A stretch of 64,000 nucleotides of DNA. Source: Diospyros lotus (lineage: Eukaryota > Streptophyta > Magnoliopsida > Ericales > Ebenaceae). Location: the NCBI RefSeq assembly GCF_014633365.1, contig NC_068351.1, positions 19,581,366 to 19,645,365 of the forward strand, in the 5' to 3' direction. The notes below the pieces were generated by a model, which was not told the origin of the DNA, made no database searches, and saw nothing but the letters and a program-made list of their open reading frames with translations. Below are positions 1-14,371 of this stretch, piece after piece (the stretch's first letter is position 1; the number at the start of each line of letters is the position of its first letter). The position numbers and the translations under genes are program-made.

Positions 1-62
1 CTCATTACTCATTGATTGAAATGGTGTGTTCTTATTCAAAAGTTCTTTCGTTATCTTTGTAG

Positions 63-3000
63 GCACTGATTGATCAAGATGAGGCCCACATGAAACAAGT
101 CTTTATCCAAAATCCTGAATTAACTAAAGCTCTTTTCCAGGTCTTTATGTAACTTCTTATTCTTTTTACATGACTTAATGTGTTTCTCTTTTGTGAAAGT
201 GTATATTAAGGTTGTAAATTATGTTTTTTACAGTTATAATCTTCTATTATTTGACATGTATTATGTTTTCAAAGATACCCCAATCGTGCTTGTTTAGTGC
301 AAAAATAGTGTTATCACTTTAAGTGTAAAATTAAGGAAAATGAGATACCTTGATTGGAGTTTGATCATTTGTTAATGTTTTGTTTCTCATTAATTGAACT
401 AATTAAGCACTTTTTAGGCTATGATAATTTTTTAAAGTTTTATTTCCTATTAGTTGAACTAATTTATCACTCATATCTTTGTTATTTGCTTCTATTACCA
501 AAAAGCTCATATGCTACATTTGGAACTTGGATTTCTAGATGGAAAAACAGGGGAAAAGAAAAATATAGTTTGATAAATTGGATGGATTTGAAGTTATATT
601 GACTTGGATTTTTTGTTTGAGTTAGAAAATGAGAAGAAGTTAAAGGATTACTTTCTAGTAGAAATTTACCTTTTGATTTCCTTTTCAATAAAATATTTTG
701 GTCACATTGATTTTCTTTCTCCCAAAATCCTAGCAAAAAGAAAAATATCATTTGGGCTAAAAGAAAAATCTTTCATCAACTATAACCTTATAGCATTTAT
801 AATTGGAAAATAGACCATTGATTTGTTTCATGACCTAGTACCTACTATCTTTTTGCTTATTAATGTTAGGGATTTGGACTACCACTGCAATTTATCTAAA
901 ACCATAATAAGTAGAACTAACATATGTTTAATGCTTTCTCTGAAGAAGATATTTGGATTTGTTGGGTAACTTTCTATTTAGGAAATTTGTATAAAAATTC
1001 CTTTCTAGTAATCAAGATGTCAACCATTGTGTTAATAGTTAGTGTTTCTTCTCTTACAGAATTGGGAGGAGTATTAACTATGGTTAAGGATTTTTTTTCC
1101 CCTTGTATTTGGGTTTGAACAAATATTTGTTGAGCCAAACACCAAATTGTTGTAATTGTCTTGGTTACATGGACTTGTAGAGGCATGCAATAGATTGATA
1201 TGATCTTATCCTTCATGGTTGAAGCACAATACTAAAACTTATGTGTTGTTTGTGTTAATGTACAATAAGAATTGTGCTTTAGTCATGTTTCTTTTGATGT
1301 GGGATTTTTGCACCTAACTCACCCTATGAACTAATGGGTTTCACATTTGGTTTAACTCTCCTTTCTAGATAAAGGACAATCTTAGGTACTTTGAATGCCC
1401 TAAGGCTCTCAAGTGTGACTATTTGTGGGCTTAGATAGTGCAGGTAATGCATAGAAATTAGTCTCAACTTAGAGATTAGAGACATGGGATAGTTTTGACA
1501 TTTGGATAGGGATATTTTATTTTGAACTTGAAGTAAAATAAAATTCCTCATAGAAATATAATTGCAAAATACAATTTCTAGTCAAGTTTTCCTTCTTTAA
1601 GGCCTTTTACCTAAAATTTGTTAATTGTTACAGGGGACTTTAAACTTGAGCTTAAATATCCATGTATCTATTGTTGCATATCCTTAAACCATTAGAGTTG
1701 AGGATGCTCAAGGTTTTTGGAGGTTCAAGTTTCTAAAGTTTACTATGCTAGGAACTTAGGCTTTGATTTTTGAGGACTAGACACACCCATAGATGTTAGT
1801 CTCTAAAGGGGAACGCCAACTCCTGGTGTATCATGCAAGGGGTTTTACCGATTTTCAAAATATTTTCAAAAGCACATACAAAACGCAGCAGAAATTAAAT
1901 CAAGACCACCTTGCAAGACTTGGTATCAATAACCATATGCAATACGAAATGAAACCATCCATGGGGCATTGGGAAATATACCTCACTGGAAACTTTTGAG
2001 TTTGATGTAGAGGCTGAATATCCTCTCGTGGCAGCAACCGTTGCTCATCGGATAGCTCCTGAATAGCTTCTTTGAACAGTCACTTACTGCTTCAATCCAT
2101 AACTCAGATGACTAGTCCGACCCTCGAAAATACAAGGGCCCTAGTCAATCCACACATCAAAGAGTGGTTGAGACCTACAAGAGAGCCTATGTGATAGCTA
2201 AGCCTCTTGTAGGTGATTAAGCTGTAATGGGTTTACAACAATGGATTCCAAATCCAAACAGTCTCATTGTTGGATTAGAATTGCCTATAATAGCAACAAC
2301 AATCAATGGAGCAAATGGGAGCAGGTTAAGAAAGATTCGAAGGCTCTAGAAGAAATGGGAAATTTTGCTTTAATTGAGAGAGAACAACAAGCAAAACGTA
2401 GTAAGCAAAATCTCCTCTATTATTTTATTTCTTCCCTTTTATATTCAGCCCTAAAACCCTAAATGCTCCCAAAATCGGACAAATGACTAAGAGAGAGAGA
2501 AGAGACAAAGTGAGAGGGGAGAGGCATGCCCCAGGAACGTCCTCCTCCTCCTCCTCCACGTGTCCATCCAAATGGTTATAGAAACAACAAAGAAATCATG
2601 TCGAATCATGCCCCTTGTTGTTAGAAACGATCAACTGATTTCAAGGAGACGGTCGACTGGTCCGCACCCATCAAGAAGGTTCGATCGATCAATTCTCAAC
2701 TTGTAATTGGTTCGGCCTTGATTTAGTCGATCGCTTCCAAGTACGATCAACCAATTCTGTTCCCTTGTTCCAAGTTTCTGTAAATTGCATCTAAGCTCAT
2801 CATTAACACTTAGTAGCCCTTTCATTATCTCATAATGATACCAAGGCCCCTTTTAACTCTTAACGACATGCCTATTAACTCTTAACAATTCCTCTAATTA
2901 ATTTAAACCCGATCCGTTAACTCTTAACAGTGTTATCATTAACTCTTAATGACGATCATTAATTAATTACTACTTTCTATCACTAGTTAACCACCACACT

Positions 3001-6000
3001 TAGATATATGTGTAACCTTTTAGGTTCACGACTAAGTAGCAATTGGGACATGTTAAACACTTTGACACCGGCCAAACACTTTGGTTTAGAAAGAGAATCT
3101 CTCCATCTCCTCGATGTACCCCAAAAGACCCTGAGTGACAACTAGGATTATGTTAGAGCGATCCTACCTGTAATGAAGCCATACTTCAAGAGAACTTATT
3201 TGGACTTTCAATTCTCATGTAATATAATCCCTCCATCAACTAACATTCCGATTGAGTGAGAGCTATGGACTAATCAAACTCATTAACTTGATTGCTATGC
3301 CAAGATCTAGCATGGTGTGATCGAGATGAACATCTGAACTCCTTCCAACATTGGAAACACCTTTCCAATCAAGTTGCCAAGGGTTTATACAATCACAACC
3401 ACCATTGATCACACAGGATGTTCACCTCACGTTGGAGGTTAATGGATTCCATTAGCAATCACCTGCCTCCATATGTTACTACACAGAGACCACACAGTGC
3501 ATCTCCTACCTAAGAAATCGGGTGGTTCTTAGCAATTACAAATCTTAGATACCAACATACAAGATAATTGTGTTACCTTTAATCGAAGGACCAGTAACAC
3601 AATCGAAGCTAGTGATAGATCATAGATCTTCTCAGCCATGTGATCTATCACTTGCGTACATTCAGTAGATGTTCAACTAACATCTACCCACATGTTTACT
3701 ATTTCCATCTCATGGATTATAGCATGCGACTCACCATCCTTTATCATTAGTATCTCATACTAACCAAATGTTGTAATCCATGTGTCAGTCCATAATAGAT
3801 TAATCATAGCCTTCTTCTAAGAAATCTAAGGACCGAAAATCCTTTTAAGAAATTCTTAATCCAAAAGTTTTTGTCACATATTCTTACCACTTAAGATTAA
3901 GATTTTCATTAGGAAATCTAAGAGCTCATTCATATATGTTGATTGGAGAGGTATGAATAAAGATATGACCTTAAAATATGAAAATATATTTTATTATATT
4001 TGCAAGATTTACATCATTAGTCCCATAATAGAATTGCTGGATGTCACAGCATTAAGAGCACTAACACTAACAATCTCCTACTTGCACTAATGTTGATTTA
4101 CAGCTTATAGGTAACTATTCTAGAGTCGTCTGATATCTAATACCCATCCTTTCTTTCTGGCAATCAAGATGAGCCTAAGATAGTGCTTTGGCTAGTGGGT
4201 CCATGACATTCCCTAGTGACTCAATCTTATGCAGCTGCACGTCTCCACATGCCACGATCTCTCGAATCAGATGGAAACATCGCTTTATGTGTTTGGATTT
4301 CTAGTGAGATTGTGTTCCCTGGCCTATGCAATAGCCCAATTGCTATTGCAATATAGAGATATCGACAACTCAATGGATGAAACCATCTCTAGTTCAGTAA
4401 GGAACTTACTCATCCAAACAGACTCCTTTGTTGTATCGCATGTCGCAACATATTCGGCTTCCATAATGGAGTCCGTAATTACTTCCTGCTTGGAACTCTT
4501 GCAGCTAACTACCCCTCCATTACAAATAAACACAAACCTGGATGTAGACTTTTTGTCATGAAAATCAAATTGGAAATCTAAATCAGTGAATCCATCAACG
4601 TGAAGATCTCTCTCTCCATACACCAATAACAAATCCTTAGTCCTCAAGTACTTAAGTATACACTTTACTGTTATCTATTGTTCCAAACTTGGATTGGACT
4701 GATACCTACTCATGATACTCACAGCATATGCAATATCAGGTCTAGTACATAGCATAACATACATCAGACTCCCAATAACTGAGGCATAGGGAATATTCTC
4801 CATATGTTGTCTCTTTTCAGGTGTCTTGGGAGACATGCCCTGAGAGAGATGAACTTCATGCCTAAAAGGTATAAAATCCTTCTTGGAATTCTCCATGCTA
4901 AACCACTTTAGCATATTTTCAGGAGAGACTTATTAATCTCATTGCTCTATCTCTATAGACGCGGATTCTCAAGATATAAGTCTAATCTCATAGATACTTC
5001 ATGGAGAATTTATTGGACAACTATAGTTTGATTAAAATCAACATGCCAACATTGTTCCCCATTAAGAAAATGTCATCCACATACAAAATCAAGAAAGCTT
5101 GAGCGCTCTCACTGACTTTCTTGTATATACAAGGTTCATCCAAATTTCTAATGAAACCAAACTCTTTGATCTCACCATCAAAATGAATGTTCTAAGATCT
5201 TGAATCTTTCTTAAGACCATAAATGGATCTCTTAAGTTTGCACACTCGATTGGCATTAGAAGACTCAAAACCATGAGGTTGTTCCATGAATATATCTTCC
5301 TCAAGATAACCATTTAGGAAAGCTATTTTGACATCCATTTGTTATATTTCATAATCATACTGTGCTGCAATGGCTAGAATCATTATGATAGATTTGAGCA
5401 TAACGACAAGCGAAAACATCTCTTCATAGTCAATACCATGCTTTTGATGATAACCTTTTGTCACTAGTCGTGCTTTGAAGGTCTGCACCTTCCCATCATA
5501 ACCAATCTTCCTCTTATGGATCCATTTACACCCTATATGAACTATTCCTTCAAGTGGATCTACTAGAGTCCAGACTTGGTTGGAATACATGGATTCCATT
5601 TATGACTTCATAGCCTCTTGCAATTTCTTAGAGTCGATGTCTGACATCGCCTATTCGTAGCTAGTAGGATCAACATCTTGATCACTATCTTCATACAAGA
5701 ATGCTTCATGTGTCTCATCCACGATAAAACCATACTATTTTAAAGGACAAAATGCTCTATTAGATCTATGAACCTCTTGTGGAATGACGCTATTTGGTCA
5801 TGCTGGCTTAGGATTGGCTTCTTCACAGGGCAAGACCTCAAAAGACACCTCTTCTAGTTCTACTTTCTTTCTGATGCCTCCCTTGTGAAGAAACTCTTTC
5901 TCTAAGAATGTGGTATCCCTATTGATCAACACTCTTTGATCATTGGGAAAGTAAAAGTAGTATCCTTTGCAATACTCAGGATAGCCCACAAATGTTCCTG

Positions 6001-9000
6001 TGCTAGAACGTGATTCTAGCTTATCTGTCTTGAGCTTCTTGTTGTACCCCCAAAATTGGAAAGAAAAATAATAACCTCATAAAGCGAAGGAAATGCTTTC
6101 GGAAGGCCCTTTTCCGAAAGAAATTGGTTCTTTTTAAAAGAATCCTTTTGGAAAGAGCTTTTTTGAAAATGATGCCTTTCTTCCGAAAGAAAGTATGCTG
6201 ATTAGCACGTGTAGTCCTTCGAATATGTTGACATATGTATCTACAATGATTATCAAGATTCGAGCCCTATAAAAGCCAAGCTATAATACTCAGAAAGGGA
6301 CTTTGGGTAATTTTCCTTTACCTGAACTTTTTGTTCTGAAGCCTTAGTTTTCTTTCCGTAACACACTTTCTTTTGGTAGTTAACTTAAGCATCGAAGGGT
6401 CTTCGAGGGTAGAGATCCCCCGTGAGCCTTCTGACCTTTTGTTGGTTGTTCACGGTTCTCTTCGAAGATCCCCTATCTTTCCCGAGAAGATTTTAGTCCT
6501 CTCAAGAGCTAGGTGACCACCTTTCCGAAAGAGCATCTAATTCTTTCCGAAGCCCACCCACTCTCCTTTCCAAGAGAGGTCCCATACTCTCTTCGAAAGA
6601 CATTCACCACCCTTTCCGAGAGAGGTCCAAGACTCTCTCTGAGAGTTGACACCCATCATTTATGAGAAAAGTTCCAGATCCTCACTGAAAGCCTTCCTCG
6701 TCCTTTTGAAAGGATCCCTTCTATCAAAAAGACAAACTTCTTTCAGAAAGACTCTTTTTTTGGGAAGCTCCAAATTCATTAGGAAACACTAAGGCTCTTA
6801 CGTTACTTTTTCAGAAATATATTTTTTGGCAACCTACAGCTAGTTGATTCTCCACAGTAACAAAGTCTTTCATCGCAATCTTTCCCGCTTCACAAAATTA
6901 TAATTATTGTATTTTTGGAAACAACACTTCTTAATATGGGAAGGACAACCCCATATCCTAACATGCTTAAGACTAGGTTGCTTCCCGACCCATATCTCAT
7001 GTGGTGTACTTTCAATAAATTTGCTTGGAGCCCTATTATGGAGATAAATTGTAGAGGATAATGCATACCCCCACAGTGATAATGATAGATCAGCAAAAGC
7101 GATCATTGATTGTACCATCTCCAACAAGGTATTGTTTCTTCTCTTAAGAACACCATTTAACTATAGAGTTGCAAGAGGAGACAATTGGGATATTATATCA
7201 TTGGCCTTAAGGTAGTCATTACACTTTGTACTCAAGTATTCCCCTCCTCGATCTGATCGTATTTTAATACTTTTTCCAATCTAGTTCTCTACTTTAGCCT
7301 TAAAATCTTTGAACTTTTCAAAGGTTTCAGACTTATACTTCATCAAGTAAACATAACCATATTGTGACAAATCATCAGTAAAGGTTATGAAGTAGTTATA
7401 ACCACCCCTTGCCATTACAGGGAACGGGCCACATACATCTATGTGGATTAACCCTAACAATTCACTAGCTCTACCACTTTGTCCCACAAAGGGTAACTTG
7501 GCCATTTTACTGAGAATGCAGTATTTACAAGTTAGCCCCAGTTTAGAACCTATTGGATCAATTAATCTTCTTTTGGCCAATTCGTTAATCCTCCTCTCAA
7601 TTAGATAGCCTAGTCTATGATTCCACAACTATTTAAGGTCAACACCGTCACCATGAGAATGCTTCCCATTGCTAGTGAATGCAACATTTACATCCCTCTA
7701 TCTAACACTTTAGCGCAACTCTAATATGTAAAGACCATTTACCATAAAGCCTTTTCCAACAACCTCATCAAAATGATGGATGTGACATTCATTGCTAGAA
7801 AAAGAGAGTTCATAACCATCATTTACAAGCCTTGGAATGGACAGTACATTATGAAATGCATTTGGTAAATATAAGTAGTCCTTCAAAGTAAATACATGCC
7901 TAGAATGGAGAGTTACAAATGTTGTTCTTATAGCTAATGGCTCTATGAGAGCTCCATTTCCCACTAGAAGGATAACTTCCAATTTTGCAAGCGGCCTACT
8001 CCTCTCAAGATCTGCATGTAAACACATATATGAGAAGTTGCACCTAAATCAAGTATCCATGAGATGGGAGAATGACCAATTGCATTAATAATCTCAATGA
8101 TAAAGAAAAAAGATATACCTGAACCCTAGTTCTCAAAATGCTTGACTTTCAAGCTAGTAAGATACATGGGGCAGTTCCTTTTCCAATGCCCATCTTCCTG
8201 GTAATGGAAACACTTTCCAGTTGATCCCTTCTCCTTTTGCTTCTACTTAGAAATGTCCTTCTTTGGACCAAGCTTCTTCTTCTTGTTGGAAGAACTCTTC
8301 TTCCTCTTAGAATTTCTAGATGATGAAGCAATTTCAAGAACTCCTTACCTCCTCCCCTTAATTTAGGCATGGGTTGTTGTTAACATGTTTAACAACTCAA
8401 GATTGTTCATATTGAAATTAAGAATGAACGGGGAAAAAGATTCCAAAAGTGATTGAAGTATGAGATCAATATGCAGCTCAACATTCATGTAGAATTCCAG
8501 TACATCTAGTTAACCAATCAAATTAATCATCTTAAGTATATGGTTTCTCACATTTGGGCCCTCTGCTATCTTGGCCTTGAATAACTGTTTAGATATCTCA
8601 TATCAAAATGTTTAGCTATGCTCCCCATAGAGCTCCTGTAGATTCCAAATCATGCTTGTTGCATTAATCATGTGCTTATGCTGACGCTAGAGCTCATTGG
8701 TCATAGATTCCAAGATATAGTTCCTCACCCTCAGATCCTTCTGCCTCATCTCTTTCTAGGTGACACGCTCCTCCTCACTAGAGCCCTCTAGAAGAGAAGC
8801 AAGGACATATCTATCCAATTCATCCTCAATTTTCTCCATACTTAAAAAACAATTTTTAAGTTTCTTAGTCAATCCTTAAAGTTAGGTCCAGTGAAAACAT
8901 TTTTCTCTAATATGTGCGAGGTGGAGTTTGAGGAGTTTACCATTTTTTTGAAAAAATCTACAATAAATAAATAAACGATTGTTAGTTTGATTTTATCTTA

Positions 9001-12000
9001 CATAACCATTTAGTTTTAGTCTTAAACTAAATGGTACTTCTCACTCAATTTTTTGAATCCCGCACTTCCCGAGTGGAAAATGCGAATCCCTAAAGGGACT
9101 CGTGGCGAGTGATCGATTTCTTTCCAACATGATTACCCCACAACGCTGTGATCGTTTCTTAGGATACCCATATATTTGATATGATTGTATGGTTTCTTGG
9201 GATTTGACCCATTACCTCAGCTAATGATTCACTTCAACGTCTATAACTTGAACACTTTGGTGGTATGTTGGCCATATCCATGTGAGTACACCAACAACAT
9301 CTTATGATTTAGATAGGCATCGATCCCCTCTCATGAAATGCGTCCTCCCACCTTTGGGCAACGAGAGTACACCCAACTGAGTTAACGATCACCTACAACG
9401 ATGGAGGGTCATGATAAATCTTATTTATCGTTTTAGTCTAATATTAGTTTGCATAATTTGGGAAGATTTTGGTATTTATTTTAGAGGTCTTACTTTGCAC
9501 ATGCATTAACTTTTCCATCTTGTATCTTATAATAACAAACTCATGCATATGTATTGGATGATCATGGACTTTATGGTTATTAATTAAATTTGAGCCTCTG
9601 GATTTAATCAACAGCATTATTAGGAACAAAAACCAGTGCCCATCTCATGAACATAAATCTTTCTCTCGGCCTTCTTGCTCCTTGGAGTCACCAACTCTTG
9701 ATGGCCTCATCTTCATTTTACATAAAATGATGTACTATACATTTTTTTACTAAAATGAAAATAGCAAGGAGACTTAAGTCTCATTACAGTCTCAAACAAA
9801 ATGAAAATTAATTATTACAAACCATCAAATACCTGTAACATTCATTCATTTATCCATACAATTACATTATAAAAAATCCATGATCACGCATCCATTCAAT
9901 CTCATTAAATAATATAGCGCATTAAAATTTCCATGCTAATGTAATATGCATCATTTTCGGACCATTGATATCTCATATCATGAGCACTAATCGTCTTTGC
10001 CAGAATGCAATCTCATTGCACAAAAATAGCAACCGAAAAAGACTCAAAATAGTCTTTCAATGCCTTAAACGGTCGACTGATTCTGGGTTTCAGATGGGCC
10101 GGTCGACCGTTCTGAAGAATAGGGCAACAACCTCCCACTAAACCAAAAACGGTTGACAACAACAAAGCCATTAGTCACCTAGTTTATGGGTTTCTCTGAC
10201 CGGTCGACCACTTTCTCAAAGTTGTCGACCGGATCCCTACTTTTGTTAACCAATTCAAACCTTCTATTGGAAATTTTGTTGTCATTTATTTTGATGATAT
10301 CCTGATTTATAGCAAGAGTCAAGTGGAAAATATGGATCATCTTCACTTGATTTTCCTCATGCTCTGAAAACAACATTTGTTTGCCAATTTGAAGAAATCT
10401 CACTTTTGCACTAATAGCCTAGTATTTTTAAGCTATATTGTTTCCAGTGAAGGTGTCAAGGTGGATCCTAGCAAGGTGGAAGCCTTTCCTAGCTAGCCTA
10501 CTCCTAAGCCTATTTAAGAAATACGAAGCTTCCATGGTTTAGCTTCTTTTTATTACCGCTTCATTCAGGGGTTTAGTACTATCATTTATCCTATTACTGA
10601 ATGCTTAAAAGGTGGAGTTTTCAAGTGGAGTGGAAAGGCATAATAAAGCTTTGAGCTAATAAAGTAAAAAATGAGGAAGGTCCCTGTTCTTGCCCTACCA
10701 AAATTTGAAACTATTATAATTGTGACCCGAAATTCAAATTTGACTGTGATTAGGACTTCAAATTTGATTGTGATTAGGACGTCAAATTTGATTGTGATTC
10801 AAGTACATCCACAATTGAAGATTTATCTTCTTCTTGGCTCATCTTTTGATTAGAATATGGATTTGGTTAAATCCTTTTTTGTATATATCTATAGATGAGT
10901 GGTAGATCTATAAATAGGTACCAAATACCCTAAAATTAGTTATAGCAATATCAGTTTTGTTGTACCAATACCTTCAAAGTGATATTTTTATTCTTTCTAC
11001 TCGTGCTTTTTCCCGATTTGGATTTTCCACGTTAAATTTATGTGTTCATTTGTGTGGTTGATGGTTTGTTTTTAATCCAAAATCATAACAAAAACAATCT
11101 TCGAAGTGAGTTGCGAGGCCTCAAATGTGGGCATTGGAGTTGTCCTTTGTTAAGAAGGTAAGCCACTTCCATATTTTAGTAAAAAATTGAGTGGTGCAAG
11201 AAGAAATTATTCTACTTATGACAAGAAGTTATATGTTATTGTTTGAGCTTTAACATATTGGCAATATTATCTCATCTTTGAGGAGTTTGTACTTTATTCA
11301 AATCATGATGCATTAAAATACATCAATGGCCAACATAAGCTCAACAATAGGCATGCAAACTAGGTTGAGTTCCTCCAAGCTTTTACTTTTGTAATCAGGC
11401 ACAAGGCTAGGGTCCAAAATCAAGTAGTCGATGCATTAATTCATAGGCATCCTTTACTCCTTATCGTGCAAATTCAAGTCTTTGGGTTTGAAGTGTTGAA
11501 AGAGCTCTATAAGAATGATCCCTACTTTGGAAAGGTCTAGTTAGAAAGTTTTCTCAAAATCATTATAGTTCTCATCAACAATTCATTATGCACATATAAC
11601 GGCCCGCCTCTCAGAGCTCCCGCTAGTATAAGAGATTTGTGAGAGAGTCGTCAAAGACGAGGTACATAAACAAAATCCAACAAACCTTAAATATATATAC
11701 ATCACCATGCCATTACAATATTCTTTTCGAGCTTGACTTCCTATACATTAAAAAATATCTAAAGGGCTATGAAAAATTACAAAATAAAACTCATCTCCTT
11801 TCCCTTAAAACAACCCCTAAGGATCTTTAGGTTGGGCAGACATCTGTACACATATCTAACATAAGACTCAACCGCAGCTAGACCTGTCACCTTCCTTAGC
11901 TTTCGCTTTATCCTTACCTGGAATGGTGCAAGAAACCAATACGAGCCACAAGGCTTAGCAAGTCTACAAAAAAGATATGGATCACAAAAAAAATGAAGCA

Positions 12001-14340
12001 TGATATAACAAGCACGAATATGTAAGATCATCTCACCGAGGAGGAACAACACTAGGTAATAACAAAAACAAGATCAAATCAAGAATTCCCCCACCATGAA
12101 TAAAAATATCAATGACCACGCCTCTATGCCATGCTACATGCTAGCTCATAAATGAACACACATCATATGTAATTGTGGACCTCCATCCACCCACAACCTA
12201 GCTCATACTAGGTGGCATTATGAGCCGAAGCTCCCATGGTCGGGCATAAACCCCACCATCTTGGTAGGATAACCTTTAATTTCACATGGACACACCACCA
12301 TACAAGATACACAGACACACTGCCATACCAAACAATGGGTGCACACACACGTATGCCCAATTACAACATGCAACACCATGCATTCTTATGGATTTATCTT
12401 CCATTACCTCCTTAGGGAGTAATTTATGTAGGTATTACCCTCTTTCATGCCTTTATGCATCCATAGCACCTAATGCCCCCCCTTTCACAAAATATTTACA
12501 TAAATGCTCATATATATAATTGAACAACTAGTTTCCCCACCCTCTAAAGATGATAAACAATGCTAAAATTGATGGAGGGGCTTGCTAGAAGATCATAGGA
12601 TGATTTAGGGGCATATTAGAGACATAAAATGAAGAATCAAGAAACCACGAAAACCAAATTGTCAACAACCATAAACCATGCTTCAATCCATCGATAGATG
12701 AATCCCCATCTGTCGACAGATTTCCCCTTATAAACCCCAATTTGTAGACAAATTACTCTCATATATCAACAGAATGCTATTTCACCATCTGTTGACCGAT
12801 TCGACCAACCTAGTTGACAAACAACCTCTATAACTCGAAAATCAACTCACGAAGGGCTAAAAACACATACAAGCAATGCCAAACTCTTGCGTGCAACTAC
12901 ACCTTAGAAACAAACACGCCATTATTTTTAAAAATATGCGGTGAATCAAGTCCCCATTCAGATGATATGCAGTTCACCAAAAATTCAAGAAAAATGACAT
13001 GAGCAAGAAACATACAAGTTTTACAAGACCCTCTTCCAAGCGAAGGATTTTATGAAATTTTTACTCAAAAATTAATGATTCAAGATTCATAAAGGAAGAG
13101 GAGAATCAAAGCTTACACCAACAAGGATCCAAAAAGGAAGCTTGCTATGAAAAAGAGATAGTATAGGAACTTGTCTTAATGGATGGATGAATCCAAAGAA
13201 GAAAGCAAGCTACGAGCCAAGCTACCAAAACCGACAAATAACCCTCTAAATTCAACAATCAATCTCTTCTTTGGCATCAACAAGAAGAAGATGAAGTAGA
13301 AGATTGGATGGAGCAAGAAGAGAATAAGAATGGTAGAAAAAGGAAGAAGATGAAGAAGAATTGCACAAGGCCATCTTTATAAACTTATCTCTTTCCCAAA
13401 TTACCCTTGCACTTGCAAGTATTTACCAAATTGCCACTCCCTTTTTCTTCTCTTAAATTAAATGGAAAATGCCCACATGTATATATATATATATATACAC
13501 ACACACACAATGAAATCAACAGTCCCATTCCTCCAATTTCAAGCCCACAAATTTTGACTTTTCCACATTTCTTTCATTTGAATTTTTCCAATTCCATTTC
13601 CTTTAACTTTTCAAAGCCTCCTTCCTTCATTTTGATTTTGAATATTCAATACACATGGATTTCATTTAGTTTTCAAATTGCTCAACACTTGCAATATTTT
13701 AACCATCTAAATTAATTATGCCAAAATGTTACACAAACCAAATAAGGCCAGAATATCCTAGACCCTACTATCAGGTCGTTACAGCACGATGGCTATCTTT
13801 TCAAAGATAATTTTTCGTGCATTCCATCTTGCTCTATTAGAGAAGCCATTTGATACATATCAAGGCCCAATAACCCGAACCATCTGGCCCTAAGCAAAAA
13901 TGGGCCCATAGACTTTCTTGCCATGTTGTCCCTAGCTAGCCCAAGGTCCATTGGAATGTCTCCCACCATTACCATGGAAGCCCTCCTATGGACTCAAGCT
14001 CACCAGCACTTAAAGAAGAATTCAAAGAAGCAGTTGGTTTCTAGAAGCTTATAAATAAAAGTTCTCATATTTCCCATGCCATTAATAGTAACTATCCTAC
14101 ATTTCCCAAAATAATAGACATTTAAAATTATTCAAGGTTCCAAGATGACTATTGTAATTTCCATGCACAAAGTCTTGCGCTTCTCTCTTATATAATGGAA
14201 GACAAGACCAATCATTAGGATTCTTGAACTTTTGGCTTGAATTCTGATAGTCTATCGACTTCAGTTCTTTCTTATCACATGTTATTCAAGTGTGGTGAAA
14301 TTCCTATCTCTTATCTAAGTGCGGTTGCTTGCATTATCAC

Positions 14341-14371
<31 letters not shown>

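Larger units (their letters stand above)
10256..11594 (+). pseudogene. Gypsy reverse transcriptase and RNase H remnant
   Basis: On the + strand RT reads [14 protein letters not shown] (YxDD active site) from about 10,270, then an [20 protein letters not shown] block and an [14 protein letters not shown] block. RNase H resumes near 11,098 with [15 protein letters not shown] and contains [11 protein letters not shown] and [18 protein letters not shown]. In-frame stops are present and the first RNase H acidic residue (CDAS) is CEAS. A small LTR-like insertion separates RT and RNase H, and a 2.2-kb solo LTR cuts the element at 11,595. The N-terminal RT, protease and gag are absent. This is a typical Ty3/gypsy fragment, dead. 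Confidence 0.88.

Noticed and set aside
6100..6780. Heat-shock elements in the family D LTR
   Set aside because: The TTC and GAA halves are spaced by 0 or 1 base instead of the 2 bases of a canonical element, so the motif does not fit.
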